Shown: in pieces, positions 54,591 to 61,311 of the stretch
Numbering within the stretch: position 1 is the first letter of the stretch
Layout: each line of letters starts with the position of its first letter
Origin: Halothiobacillus sp.
GTDB lineage: Bacteria; Pseudomonadota; Gammaproteobacteria; Halothiobacillales; Halothiobacillaceae
Reading direction: 5' to 3'
NCBI GenBank assembly: GCA_016278265.1
Contig: JADQCE010000002.1
Location: 372,001-436,000 of the forward strand
DNA length: 64,000 nt
The notes under the pieces: model-generated
Seen by the model: the letters and a program-made list of their open reading frames with translations, nothing else
Told to the model about the DNA's origin: nothing
The model's database searches: none
Position numbers and translations under genes: made by a program

Positions 54591-54966
54591 CTGTCGTCCT
54601 CCTGGTTGTTTGTCCCATCAGGGAGCGCTCGATGCAGGCAAGCGCTCTCGGATGGGGATGCGGTGGCCGGATTCGAACTCGGCCCCGTCCGTGGCAGCGT
54701 TGCGCGCGACTACTGCCGTGGCTGCTCTCGCCAGAGAGCTTCACCGCATCGGTGGAGTGGTCTCGCCATCTAGTGGCTCCCCGTCGTGGCTACTTGATTC
54801 GCTGATGAGGCGTTCAAACTACTCCCCGATGAGGGGCAACTAACGGCTGCCAGTCGAGCCCGTTACGTGGGCTAGGCGGTCGGGTCACCGGTGATGAAGG
54901 ATCGCCGTAGCGAGGGAGTCCGGCCCCGGCTGCGGCGGTTATTAGCCCCACCGTCCGCTGGGGTGG
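54591..54966. other. 376-base structured non-coding gap in the left arm
   Basis: The only large gap among the tightly packed leftward genes. No credible ORF. It contains a tRNA-like fold at 54657-54750 and a hairpin GAGCGCT-N11-AGCGCTC (54623-54647) just before the next gene. It is transcribed from PL if readthrough occurs. Confidence 0.6.
54657..54750 (-). ncRNA. tRNA-like structured element (degenerate)
   Basis: On the minus strand GATGCGGTG pairs perfectly with CACCGCATC (9 bp, ends of a 94-base unit). Next comes a D-arm-like hairpin GCTCTC-TGGC-GAGAGC, and near the 3' end a T-arm-like GGCCG/CGGCC stem enclosing GTTCGAATC. The anticodon region has no clean 7-base loop with U33, and no CCA is encoded. 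It therefore looks like a degenerate or mimic tRNA rather than a functional one. Confidence 0.35.
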
Positions 54967-55242
54967 TTACTTGTCGCCACGGCTGGCGAGTTCCGTCTCG
55001 ATCATTTGTCGGGCTTTGCTCAGGTGGTTCATCGCTTCAACCAGGCTCCGGTCGGTTTGCGCCGACGGCTGGATCTCGCTGAGTCGCTGCATGGCGACTT
55101 GGGCGATGTTGGCTGACGAGTGCTGTTCGTGTTCGTTGCTCATGTCTTCCTCCGGCTTGGAGATTGCCGCCAGTGCGCGGCGGCCTTGTTTGTCGAGGGC
55201 GGCTTTGCCGGATGCGTTCCAGTGGTCGGTGTGGGTGGTCAT
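54967..55242 (-). CDS. First gene of the PL operon, hypothetical
   Basis: 91 aa, no recognised domain; C-terminal helical part (IAQVAMQRLSEIQPSAQTDRSLVEAMNHLSKARQMIETEL). A second in-frame ATG at codon 34 has a better ribosome site (GGAGGAAG), so a 58-aa product is possible. It sits where lambda places N, but no Arg-rich antiterminator motif is seen. Confidence 0.65.
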   Translation of the reverse strand: MTTHTDHWNASGKAALDKQGRRALAAISKPEEDMSNEHEQHSSANIAQVAMQRLSEIQPSAQTDRSLVEAMNHLSKARQMIETELASRGDK

Positions 55243-55281
55243 GGGTTGCCTCGTGGTGCTGTGTTTTGTGGCGATGGGTGA

Positions 55282-55310
55282 ACAATAAACGCCACGTGTA
55301 CCTGTGTCAA
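55282..55310 (-). promoter_or_regulatory. Early leftward promoter PL
   Basis: On the minus strand: TTGACA (55310-55305), 17-bp spacer, TATTGT (55287-55282). One operator fills the spacer and another covers the -35, so repressor binding would shut it off. It drives all genes from 55242 down to the att site. Confidence 0.85.
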
Positions 55311-55321
55311 CACCGTGTGTA
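55286..55321. promoter_or_regulatory. Left operator: two 15-bp repressor sites
   Basis: TAAACGCCACGTGTA (55286-55300) and TCAACACCGTGTGTA (55307-55321), 21 bp apart, i.e. two helical turns. Both end in the GTGTA half-site shared with the best right operator (56731-56745) and share core RCC. Confidence 0.8.
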
Positions 55322-55331
55322 GTTTCAAGAC

Positions 55332-55357
55332 AAAAAAAGCCCCGCGCTTGGCGGGGC
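55332..55357 (-). terminator. Terminator of the cI operon
   Basis: On the minus strand GCCCCGC-CAAGC-GCGGGGC followed by TTTTTTT. It separates the cI-linked gene from PL transcription. Confidence 0.9.
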
Positions 55358-55383
55358 CGGGTGTCGAACCGTAATGTGTTTGC

Positions 55384-55962
55384 CTACTGAATGGACGCCA
55401 TGTCGCCCCTGAAAGGGATAAAGCAACCGCCCGGTTTGCGCATCACGAACCGGATGACAACCTCTTCCCCATCAATCAGGTCATAGCCTTCGTCTGGGTC
55501 GGATAGCTCAACGTCGAGGTCGGACATGCCTAGCGCACCGGCATCAATATCGACTTCTCCGTTGTCCGACGAGACCACTGTTCCAGGCCAAGTCATCCAG
55601 TGGTCCTGGTATCGAGCCCGGAATATGTCGGCGCGCTTCTCGTCGCTGTAATCGCTCCCGCACCCAACCTCGTCATCCACTTCGTCGAATCCAGCGCTGC
55701 TCGTTGGCAAAGTGGTGGCGTCGGCTCCATCATCAGAGAACAAAGAGGCGGCAGCGATCACAAATACAACCACCATAAGGATCGAGGCAACCGCTTGGGT
55801 GATCGGGCCAGATTCGCGTTTTCCAGCGGGGCTAGACTTCGCGCGTAACGCCTTCTCGTAAATCACCCCGCAGTTCGGGCACTGTTCGGGTGGGGTGGTC
55901 TGGTCGTCTTCGGCCGTTCGCTCGTACCCGCATTTCGGGCAGAGCTTCCTCGTCGCGTTCAT
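55384..55962 (-). CDS. Zinc-ribbon, membrane-anchored, OB-fold-like protein in rex position
   Basis: 192 aa. An N-terminal zinc ribbon (CPKCGYERTAEDDQTTPPEQCPNCG) is followed by one membrane helix (ITQAVASILMVVVFVIAAASLF, about residues 58-80) and an acidic C-terminal domain (YQDHWMTWPGTVVSSDNGEVDIDAG) resembling exported OB-fold (tRNA_anti-like) modules. It starts 34 bases after cI and is closed by its own terminator, so it should be made from PRM in lysogens. That makes it a candidate superinfection-exclusion or lysogenic-conversion gene; no direct homologue is recognised. Confidence 0.78.
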   Translation of the reverse strand: MNATRKLCPKCGYERTAEDDQTTPPEQCPNCGVIYEKALRAKSSPAGKRESGPITQAVASILMVVVFVIAAASLFSDDGADATTLPTSSAGFDEVDDEVGCGSDYSDEKRADIFRARYQDHWMTWPGTVVSSDNGEVDIDAGALGMSDLDVELSDPDEGYDLIDGEEVVIRFVMRKPGGCFIPFRGDMASIQ

Positions 55963-55996
55963 GGCGCCTCCTTGGCATCTTGTCGATACAGTCAAA

Positions 55997-56662
55997 CTAG
56001 CACAGCACGATCTCTGCCCGCCGGACCACGCCGATGATGTTGTACCCGTCATCAAGCCGCAGCGTCGGGTACTGGCTGTTCTCCGGCTTCAACAGCCACA
56101 CGCCGGCGTCCTTTACCAGGCGCTTGAACGTGGTCTCGCCTTCCTGGTTCTTGGCGATCACGTAGCTGCCATTCTCATAGGGCATGTCCGGCTCGACGAT
56201 GATCTGCATCCCGGGCTGGAACTTCGGGGACATGCTGTCGCCCTCGATCCGTAGGGCGTAGGTGTGTTCGCGGATCGGTGCCGATGTTGGCACCCACTCA
56301 TCGGCCACTCCTGGTTGGAACAAATCAATCGCCTCCTGCGCGCTTCCTGCTTGCACCCACGAGATGAGCGGCACCTTGCCCTTGATCTCAGGTCCGTCTG
56401 ACACGTTGGCGTCTACCTTGGGCTCGATTGAAGCAAGGCTTGCGTCCATCTTCCCGGAAAACCGTTTCGGACCTTCTCCCGTCAGGAGCCAATCGGTGGA
56501 AACGCCCAGCGCTTTGGCGACGCGATGCGCCTCACCTTCTGGGAGACCCCTCTGCCTCCAGTTGTATAAGCGCTGGTCGTTCGTGTCGAGCTCCCTTGCG
56601 AGCTTTGCCCAGCTCCATCCGAGTTCGTCGAGGACCTGCTTTGTGCGTTCTATTGGCTCCAT
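55997..56662 (-). CDS. CI-type repressor (XRE HTH plus S24 peptidase)
   Basis: 221 aa. The N-terminal HTH (WSWAKLARELDTNDQRLYNWRQRGLPEGEAHRVAKALG) is followed by a LexA/CI S24 domain with cleavage site Ala-Gly in WVQAGSAQ, catalytic Ser in EGDSMSPKF and Lys in VIAKNQEGETTFKRL. It should self-cleave with RecA*, making the prophage SOS-inducible. No Shine-Dalgarno precedes ATG 56662 and the PRM -10 is only eight bases away, so the message is probably leaderless, as lambda cI is. Confidence 0.93.
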   Translation of the reverse strand: MEPIERTKQVLDELGWSWAKLARELDTNDQRLYNWRQRGLPEGEAHRVAKALGVSTDWLLTGEGPKRFSGKMDASLASIEPKVDANVSDGPEIKGKVPLISWVQAGSAQEAIDLFQPGVADEWVPTSAPIREHTYALRIEGDSMSPKFQPGMQIIVEPDMPYENGSYVIAKNQEGETTFKRLVKDAGVWLLKPENSQYPTLRLDDGYNIIGVVRRAEIVLC

Positions 56663-56745
56663 ACACGCATTGTTTACTGCCGGAGCTGTGCCCGCAATGA
56701 ACGCCGCGTGGAGACGGTTGTTGACTGAACTACACGCCATGTGTA
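56662..56745. promoter_or_regulatory. Right operator: three 15-bp repressor sites
   Basis: TACACGCATTGTTTA (56662-56676), TGAACGCCGCGTGGA (56698-56712) and TACACGCCATGTGTA (56731-56745, a perfect 5-N5-5 palindrome). The third lies in the PR spacer. The first overlaps the PRM -10 and the cI start. The middle one abuts the expected PRM -35, where bound CI could activate. Confidence 0.75.
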
Positions 56746-56749
56746 CCTT
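56721..56749 (+). promoter_or_regulatory. Early rightward promoter PR
   Basis: TTGACT (56721-56726), 17-bp spacer, TACCTT (56744-56749). Transcription would begin at or within a base of the cro ATG (56757), implying a leaderless cro message. Confidence 0.6.
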
Positions 56750-56756
56750 TATCGTC

Positions 56757-57029
56757 ATGAACGCAATCTCTCGAGCAATAAGCGTTGCTGGCGGGCCTAC
56801 CGCACTGGCGAGTCGGATCACTGAACTCGAGCCGGACATGCAGGCCAGTCCGCAGCTAGTAATCAACTGGCGTGCGCGTGGACAGGTGTCGCAAGGGTTC
56901 GCCATTGCGGTTTCCCGAGCCACCGGCTGGAAAGTCACGCCCCACAGCTTGCGCCCGGACATCTATCGGCACCCGGAAGACGGCCTGCCGGCAGAACTCC
57001 GCGGCCTGCCCCAGGAGGCCTCCGCGTGA
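56757..57029 (+). CDS. Cro-like protein (YdaS family)
   Basis: 90 aa. YdaS/Cro-type HTH: ISVAGGPTALASRITELEPDMQASPQLVINWRARGQVSQGFAIAVSRATG. It is divergent from cI across the operator region, so it is the expected Cro. No ribosome binding site is seen before ATG 56757. The stop codon lies inside the hairpin of the following terminator. Confidence 0.85.
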   Translation: MNAISRAISVAGGPTALASRITELEPDMQASPQLVINWRARGQVSQGFAIAVSRATGWKVTPHSLRPDIYRHPEDGLPAELRGLPQEASA

Positions 57030-57044
57030 GCGCCTCCTTTTTTT
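57014..57044 (+). terminator. Terminator at the end of cro (tR1-like)
   Basis: GGAGGC and GCCTCC (57014-57019, 57032-57037) followed by TTTTTTT. Position after cro mirrors lambda tR1, implying control of delayed early genes by antitermination or readthrough. Confidence 0.8.
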
Positions 57045-57100
57045 GTAGCTCCACGAGGGCATACCTATCCATCCCTCGACCACGGATCACGAGGTAAGCA

Positions 57101-57589
57101 GTGAAAGAGATAGCGCTCACGAAGGGCTATGTGGCCATCGTCGATGACGAGGATTTCGATCTGGTCAAGGGGCTGACCTGGTGCTGCTCGCTGTCCGGCC
57201 TGACGCTGAACTATCCATACGCGATTACGACCGTCGAATGCCGCCGCGTGCGGATGCACCGCCTTATCGCTGGCCTTGAGCCGGGAGACAAGAGGGTCGT
57301 TGACCACATCAATGGGGACACCCTGGATAACCGGCGGAAGAACCTTCGGATCGTCACAAGCCAGCAGAACTCATGGAACAGCAGGGCCCCGAGAGGGAGA
57401 AAGAAGGATTCCAGGTTCAAGGGCGTACAGAAAGCCAGGAACAAGTGGCGCGCCACGATCTGGCAGAACGGGCGCAAATACCACCTTGGCGTATTCCACT
57501 CAGAGCGCGCGGCAGCCCTTGCTTACAAGAGGGCCGCTAGGAAGCTGCGTGGCGAATACGCGCACCCGGCAATGGAGGTCGAATCATGA
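57101..57589 (+). CDS. HNH endonuclease with AP2 domain
   Basis: 162 aa. The HNH core HRLIAGLEPGDKRVVDHINGDTLDNRRKNLRIVTSQQN is followed by an AP2-like DNA-binding domain (SRFKGVQKARNKWRATIWQNGRKYHLGVFHSERAAALAYKRAARKL). This architecture is typical of free-standing homing endonucleases moving between phages. It sits between the cro terminator and the CII-like gene, a likely insertion. Confidence 0.9.
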   Translation: MKEIALTKGYVAIVDDEDFDLVKGLTWCCSLSGLTLNYPYAITTVECRRVRMHRLIAGLEPGDKRVVDHINGDTLDNRRKNLRIVTSQQNSWNSRAPRGRKKDSRFKGVQKARNKWRATIWQNGRKYHLGVFHSERAAALAYKRAARKLRGEYAHPAMEVES

Positions 57590-57972
57590 GACAGGACCAG
57601 ATTCCGCTGTGGGTCGAGTCGTTCAGCGAGGCGTTGAAGGCTGTCGTGTTCGCGTGTGGCGGGCCGAAGCGGGTTGCCTCGACGCTGTGGCCGAGCAAGA
57701 AGCCTGAGCGTGCGGCGCTCGATCTCAACCACTGCCTGGACGATGGCCGGGCGGAGAAATTATCGCTCGAGGAGATCGTGCTGTTGATCCAGATGGGGCG
57801 CGAGCGCGGCGTCCACACGCCGATGGATTTTCTGTGCTCCGCGGCCAACTACCAGGAGCCGCAGCCGGTCGATCCGGAGGACGAGCGGGCCCGTTTGCAG
57901 CGCGAGTTCATCGAGGCGAAGAACGATTTCGCTTCGCTGCTCAAGAAGATGGAGCGACATGAGAATGGCTGA
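57586..57972 (+). CDS. CII-like phage regulatory protein
   Basis: 128 aa. The region VVFACGGPKRVASTLWPSKKPERAALDLNHCLDDGRAEKLSLEEIVLLIQMGRE has the layout of phage CII/CP76-type regulators (helical HTH, KLSLEE motif), and the position after cro agrees. A coiled C-terminus may oligomerise. Starts within the end of the endonuclease gene. Confidence 0.6.
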   Translation: MRQDQIPLWVESFSEALKAVVFACGGPKRVASTLWPSKKPERAALDLNHCLDDGRAEKLSLEEIVLLIQMGRERGVHTPMDFLCSAANYQEPQPVDPEDERARLQREFIEAKNDFASLLKKMERHENG

Positions 57973-58204
57973 GTTGCGCTTCTCGGTAGATGACACAGCA
58001 GCTCTCGACGCCCTGCGGGAGATCGACCGCCTTTCTGGCAACCAGCCGGACCTGATCGACCGAGTTCGGGAGCGGTTTCCAGAACCGGCCGCGATGTTCC
58101 GTATATACAGCCGGTACGACGGTGCGGGGAGGGTTATCGTCCGGTTCGGCGCCTCCAACGAGTTGATCGACTTCATCGTCGAGTCGCGGGGGCGGAAGTC
58201 CTGA
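57959..58204 (+). CDS. Hypothetical phage protein
   Basis: 81 aa. Begins MRMAELRFSVDDTAALDALREID; no recognised family. Overlaps the CII-like gene by 14 bases and the RusA gene by one. Function unknown. Confidence 0.65.
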   Translation: MRMAELRFSVDDTAALDALREIDRLSGNQPDLIDRVRERFPEPAAMFRIYSRYDGAGRVIVRFGASNELIDFIVESRGRKS

Positions 58205-58635
58205 TGCGTTGCTCGGTCGAGGTGATCTGGCCACCGGCGGTTTGCTCACCGAACGCTCGCGGGCATTGGGCCAAGAAGGCCACGGCGGCGCGCAAGTATC
58301 GCCAGGTGTGCCGGTTGCGCACGGCAACGGCGATCTTCGAGGAAGGGATCACACCGGCCGACCTGCAGCAGGCCGCCGACGAGCACGGGCACCTTGACCT
58401 GTGGATCGAGTATTTCCCGCCGGATCGCCGTCACCGTGACGACGACAACCTGATCGCCGCGTTCAAGAGCGGGCGTGACGGCATCGCCGACGCGATCGGG
58501 GTCGACGACACCCATTTTCGAATTCACCCGTGGGTTCACCGGGACCAGCCGCGCAAGGGCGGGGCGGTGCTGGTGACGATAACGGCCAGGCAGACGGCAG
58601 CCATTGCGATGGTGATGCCGGATCTCGGGGAGTGA
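58204..58635 (+). CDS. RusA-family Holliday junction resolvase
   Basis: 143 aa. RusA features: PPAVCSPNARGHWAKKATAARKYR near the N-terminus and catalytic acidic cluster DRRHRDDDNLIAAFKSGRDGIADAIGVDDTHF. It resolves branched intermediates before packaging. Located between early regulatory and replication genes. Confidence 0.85.
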   Translation: MRCSVEVIWPPAVCSPNARGHWAKKATAARKYRQVCRLRTATAIFEEGITPADLQQAADEHGHLDLWIEYFPPDRRHRDDDNLIAAFKSGRDGIADAIGVDDTHFRIHPWVHRDQPRKGGAVLVTITARQTAAIAMVMPDLGE

Positions 58636-58674
58636 TGCGCGATGTCTGCGGCGCGTGAACAGCAGACGCAGAAA

Positions 58675-58713
58675 AGCCCGGCTCAAGCGGTGCGGTCAAC
58701 ACCTCGCCGGGCT
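58675..58713 (+). promoter_or_regulatory. Leader hairpin before the Rha-type antirepressor
   Basis: AGCCCGGC (58675-58682) pairs with GCCGGGCT (58706-58713) 27 bases upstream of ATG 58741. This argues that 58636-58740 is a leader rather than coding sequence, although an in-frame ATG exists at 58642. Confidence 0.45.
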
Positions 58714-58740
58714 CATCCATCAACTGATGAGGTGATTGTT

Positions 58741-59445
58741 ATGCAAGACCTATCGATTGTCAATTCGGGCGAGCTGACCATGAGCAGCCGCGAGATCGCG
58801 AGCCTGACAGGTAAGCGTCATGGCGACGTGATCCGCGATATTCGCACCATGCTCGAGCAGATGGGGGATGACGCAGATTTGCGTCATGTCTCCGAGCAGC
58901 AGGACCAGCGTGGTTACACGTCCGAGTTCCTTCTCGACCGCTATCACACCGAGGTGCTGGTGACTGGCTACGACGTGAAGCGCCGGGCCGCGGTAATTCG
59001 TCGCTGGTTCGACCTTGAGACAGGGGCCGCCACGCCGACGTACCAGATCCCGCAGACGATGGCCGAGGCCCTACGCCTTGCCGCCGACCAGGCAGAGCGG
59101 ATCGAGCAGCAGGAGCGCGAGCTGGAGCAGGCCCGCCCGGCGGTCGAGTTCACCAACCGCGTGATTGAGTCCGACGAGACCATCCGGATCGGCGAGGTGG
59201 CCAAGATCATCGGCACCGGGCAGAACCGCCTGTTCAAGTTCCTCCGCCAGCACGGGTTCCTCACCCGCCGCAACGAGCCGTACCAGAGCAAGATCGACGC
59301 CGGGCTGATGGACGTGAAGCTGTCCAAGCAGTTCGAGCACCCGCGTGCCGGCCTGACCCGGTCGATCACCCCGCTGGTCACCGGCAAGGGCCTGGCGAGG
59401 ATTCAGCGGCTGTGGGCCGAGGAGCATGCAGGGGAGGTGGCTTGA
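58741..59445 (+). CDS. Rha/KilAC phage antirepressor-type regulator
   Basis: 234 aa. The N-terminal Rha domain (VNSGELTMSSREIASLTGKRHGDVIRDIRTMLEQ; SEFLLDRYHTEVLVTGYDVKRRAAVIRRW) and C-terminal KilAC/ANT domain (RIGEVAKIIGTGQNRLFKFLRQHGFLTRRNEPYQ) are joined by a coiled linker. Such proteins bind DNA or repressors to change the lysis-lysogeny decision. GAGGTGA precedes the chosen ATG. Confidence 0.87.
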   Translation: MQDLSIVNSGELTMSSREIASLTGKRHGDVIRDIRTMLEQMGDDADLRHVSEQQDQRGYTSEFLLDRYHTEVLVTGYDVKRRAAVIRRWFDLETGAATPTYQIPQTMAEALRLAADQAERIEQQERELEQARPAVEFTNRVIESDETIRIGEVAKIIGTGQNRLFKFLRQHGFLTRRNEPYQSKIDAGLMDVKLSKQFEHPRAGLTRSITPLVTGKGLARIQRLWAEEHAGEVA

Positions 59446-59774
59446 TGACCAACGCGCATCTTTCTACAGGAGAGCGACTCGGACTGAATCCTGACGAGCA
59501 CGTCTTGATGTTCGAGGCCACCCATTGCGATCAATGCGGAGAAGAGAACTACGGCTTCCGGGCTGGATGCCGGTGCATGCCGATGGATGACTTGGAAAAG
59601 CTGGCTGGCTACACGGTCACTTATGGGTTCATGACTTGCCACCAGGGGCATGACAAGTTCGTGAGCCTTTCCGAGATCAAGGGGCTCGTCGATAAGGGCG
59701 AGGCAGTCCGCATGCACGATAGCGGCGAACTGGTCGATACGAGCTGGTTTGAAGATTCAGAGGAGGCTTCCTGA
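59445..59774 (+). CDS. Cysteine-containing hypothetical phage protein
   Basis: 109 aa. CDQCGEENYGFRAGCRC suggests a zinc-binding knuckle; the rest lacks known domains. ATG 59445 overlaps the previous stop, and its stop overlaps the replication gene start. Function unknown. Confidence 0.65.
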   Translation: MTNAHLSTGERLGLNPDEHVLMFEATHCDQCGEENYGFRAGCRCMPMDDLEKLAGYTVTYGFMTCHQGHDKFVSLSEIKGLVDKGEAVRMHDSGELVDTSWFEDSEEAS

Positions 59775-60649
59775 TGCCAAGGATCCGCAGCATCAAGCCG
59801 GAGTTCTGGACGTCTGCACAGGTCCTCGAGTGTTCGGCGAATGCCCGTTTGCTGTTCGTCGGCATGTGGAATTTCTGCGATGACGCCGGTCGGCACCCGG
59901 ATTCGGTCAAACAGCTCAAGGCGGAGATTTTCCCGGCCGACGAGATGACGTTGGCCGAGATCGAGGAACTGGTCGACGAGCTTTCGACGAACGATCTAAT
60001 CATGCGTTATGTGGTTGATGGGAAAGGCTTCATTCAGGTCAAGGGCTGGCATCACCAGAAGATCGACCGCCCGCAGGAACCCAAGTACCCGGAGCCTATC
60101 GACGACCATTCGACGAACGTTCGACGATCATTCGTCCCTGATAGGAAGGGAGAGGATAGGAGAGGAGAGGATGGGATAGGAGTGGATCAGGGCGCGCGGC
60201 AAGCGCACGCCGCACACTCCGCCGAGCATCCGCCCGGTGACCTCGCCGAGCCGGAAACACAGCCGGACGACAAGCCGGCCAAGCAGAAGCGGGCCAGGGC
60301 ACTCAAGCCCGCCGACCTCGTCGCTGACCTGCCGGGCCTGACCACCGAGGTTGCCCACGACTACCTCGACCACCGCCGAGCGAAGGGCAGCCGCCTGACG
60401 CCGACCGCCTGGAAGCAGATCGCCGCCGAGGTGGCCCAGTGCCACGACTCGCCCGACGAGTGCCTAGCCGAGGCCATGGCTGCCGGGTGGCAAGGCTTCA
60501 AGGCCGAGTGGTACGCCAAGCGCAAACGAGGGGACGGCGGGCCGCCAGGCCGACGCCAGCCCGTCACGATCGACTCAGGCTCCGGCCGACCTGACTCCGG
60601 CGCTGGGTGGGTGCCGCCCGAGCTGCGAGCAGCGGGAGGTGCGCAATGA
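59774..60649 (+). CDS. Phage replication initiator (O-like)
   Basis: 291 aa. The N-terminus MPRIRSIKPEFWTSAQVLECSANARLLFVGMWNFCDDAGRHPDSVKQLKAEIFP is a conserved phage replication wHTH domain. The middle is low complexity and encoded by tandem repeats (60100-60184). A basic C-terminal domain may recruit a helicase. The repeats inside the gene parallel lambda ori inside O. Confidence 0.78.
   Translation: MPRIRSIKPEFWTSAQVLECSANARLLFVGMWNFCDDAGRHPDSVKQLKAEIFPADEMTLAEIEELVDELSTNDLIMRYVVDGKGFIQVKGWHHQKIDRPQEPKYPEPIDDHSTNVRRSFVPDRKGEDRRGEDGIGVDQGARQAHAAHSAEHPPGDLAEPETQPDDKPAKQKRARALKPADLVADLPGLTTEVAHDYLDHRRAKGSRLTPTAWKQIAAEVAQCHDSPDECLAEAMAAGWQGFKAEWYAKRKRGDGGPPGRRQPVTIDSGSGRPDSGAGWVPPELRAAGGAQ
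60100..60184 (+). repeat. Tandem iterons inside the O-like gene: candidate phage origin
   Basis: Three 11-bp direct repeats CGACGACCATT, CGACGAACGTT, CGACGATCATT (60100-60132). A few bases later come three 15-bp purine-only or nearly purine-only repeats GATAGGAAGGGAGAG, GATAGGAGAGGAGAG, GATGGGATAGGAGTG (60140-60184), encoding the peptide repeat DRKGE-DRRGE-DGIGV. Confidence 0.7.
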
Positions 60650-61311
60650 ACACCAACGATTTTCAGCAGTTCCGCGAGCTGATCGACGGCGTCTACGACT
60701 TCTACAACCGGCGGCCGAACGACTTTCACCGCGATGTTTGGTGGCAGGCGATGCAGGCCTACGACTACGCCGCGGTGGCCGATGCGATGAACCGCCACCT
60801 GATGAACCCGGACACGGGCCAGTTCCTGCCGAAGCCGGCGGACATCGTGAAGATGATCCGGGGCACGACGACCGACTCGGCGCTGGTGGCCTGGGCGAAG
60901 GTCGAGGAGTCGATCCGCAAGGTCGGGCCCTACGACTCGGTCGCGTTCGATGACCCGCTGATCAACCGGGTGATTCAGGACATGGGCGGCTGGATCAAGC
61001 TGTGTGAGGTCTCCGGCGACGAGCTGCCGTTCAAGCGCAACGAGTTCGCCAACCGGTACCGCGGCTATGCCTCGCGTTCCGAGGTGCCGGACTACCCCCG
61101 GGCATTGCCGGGCATTGCCGAGCACCAGAACGTGCAGGCCGACCTGCCGGTTCAGCCGCCGAAGCTGATCGGCAACCAGGAGCGGGCGCAGCGAGTGCTC
61201 GAGGGCGGAAGTGATCGCAAGGGCCTCGAGGTCGGCACGGCCGGCAAGTCTGCCATGCGCCTGCTGGGGCATCGGCCGGATGACGACGAGGCAGAGGAGG
61301 GTGCGGCGTGA
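60646..61311 (+). CDS. DUF6475-like replication-associated protein (P-position)
   Basis: 221 aa. The N-terminal helical domain FRELIDGVYDFYNRRPNDFHRDVWWQAMQAYDYAAVADAMNRHLMNPDTGQFLPKPADIVKMI matches the DUF6475 pattern found next to phage replication genes. Immediately after the O-like gene (ATGA overlap), so it is a candidate helicase loader; no AAA+ motif is visible. Confidence 0.7.
   Translation: MNTNDFQQFRELIDGVYDFYNRRPNDFHRDVWWQAMQAYDYAAVADAMNRHLMNPDTGQFLPKPADIVKMIRGTTTDSALVAWAKVEESIRKVGPYDSVAFDDPLINRVIQDMGGWIKLCEVSGDELPFKRNEFANRYRGYASRSEVPDYPRALPGIAEHQNVQADLPVQPPKLIGNQERAQRVLEGGSDRKGLEVGTAGKSAMRLLGHRPDDDEAEEGAA

Noticed and set aside
54967-55242. Lambda N-like antiterminator as first PL gene
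   Set aside because: No Arg-rich RNA-binding N-terminus in the product and no boxA/boxB pair that I could define downstream of PL.
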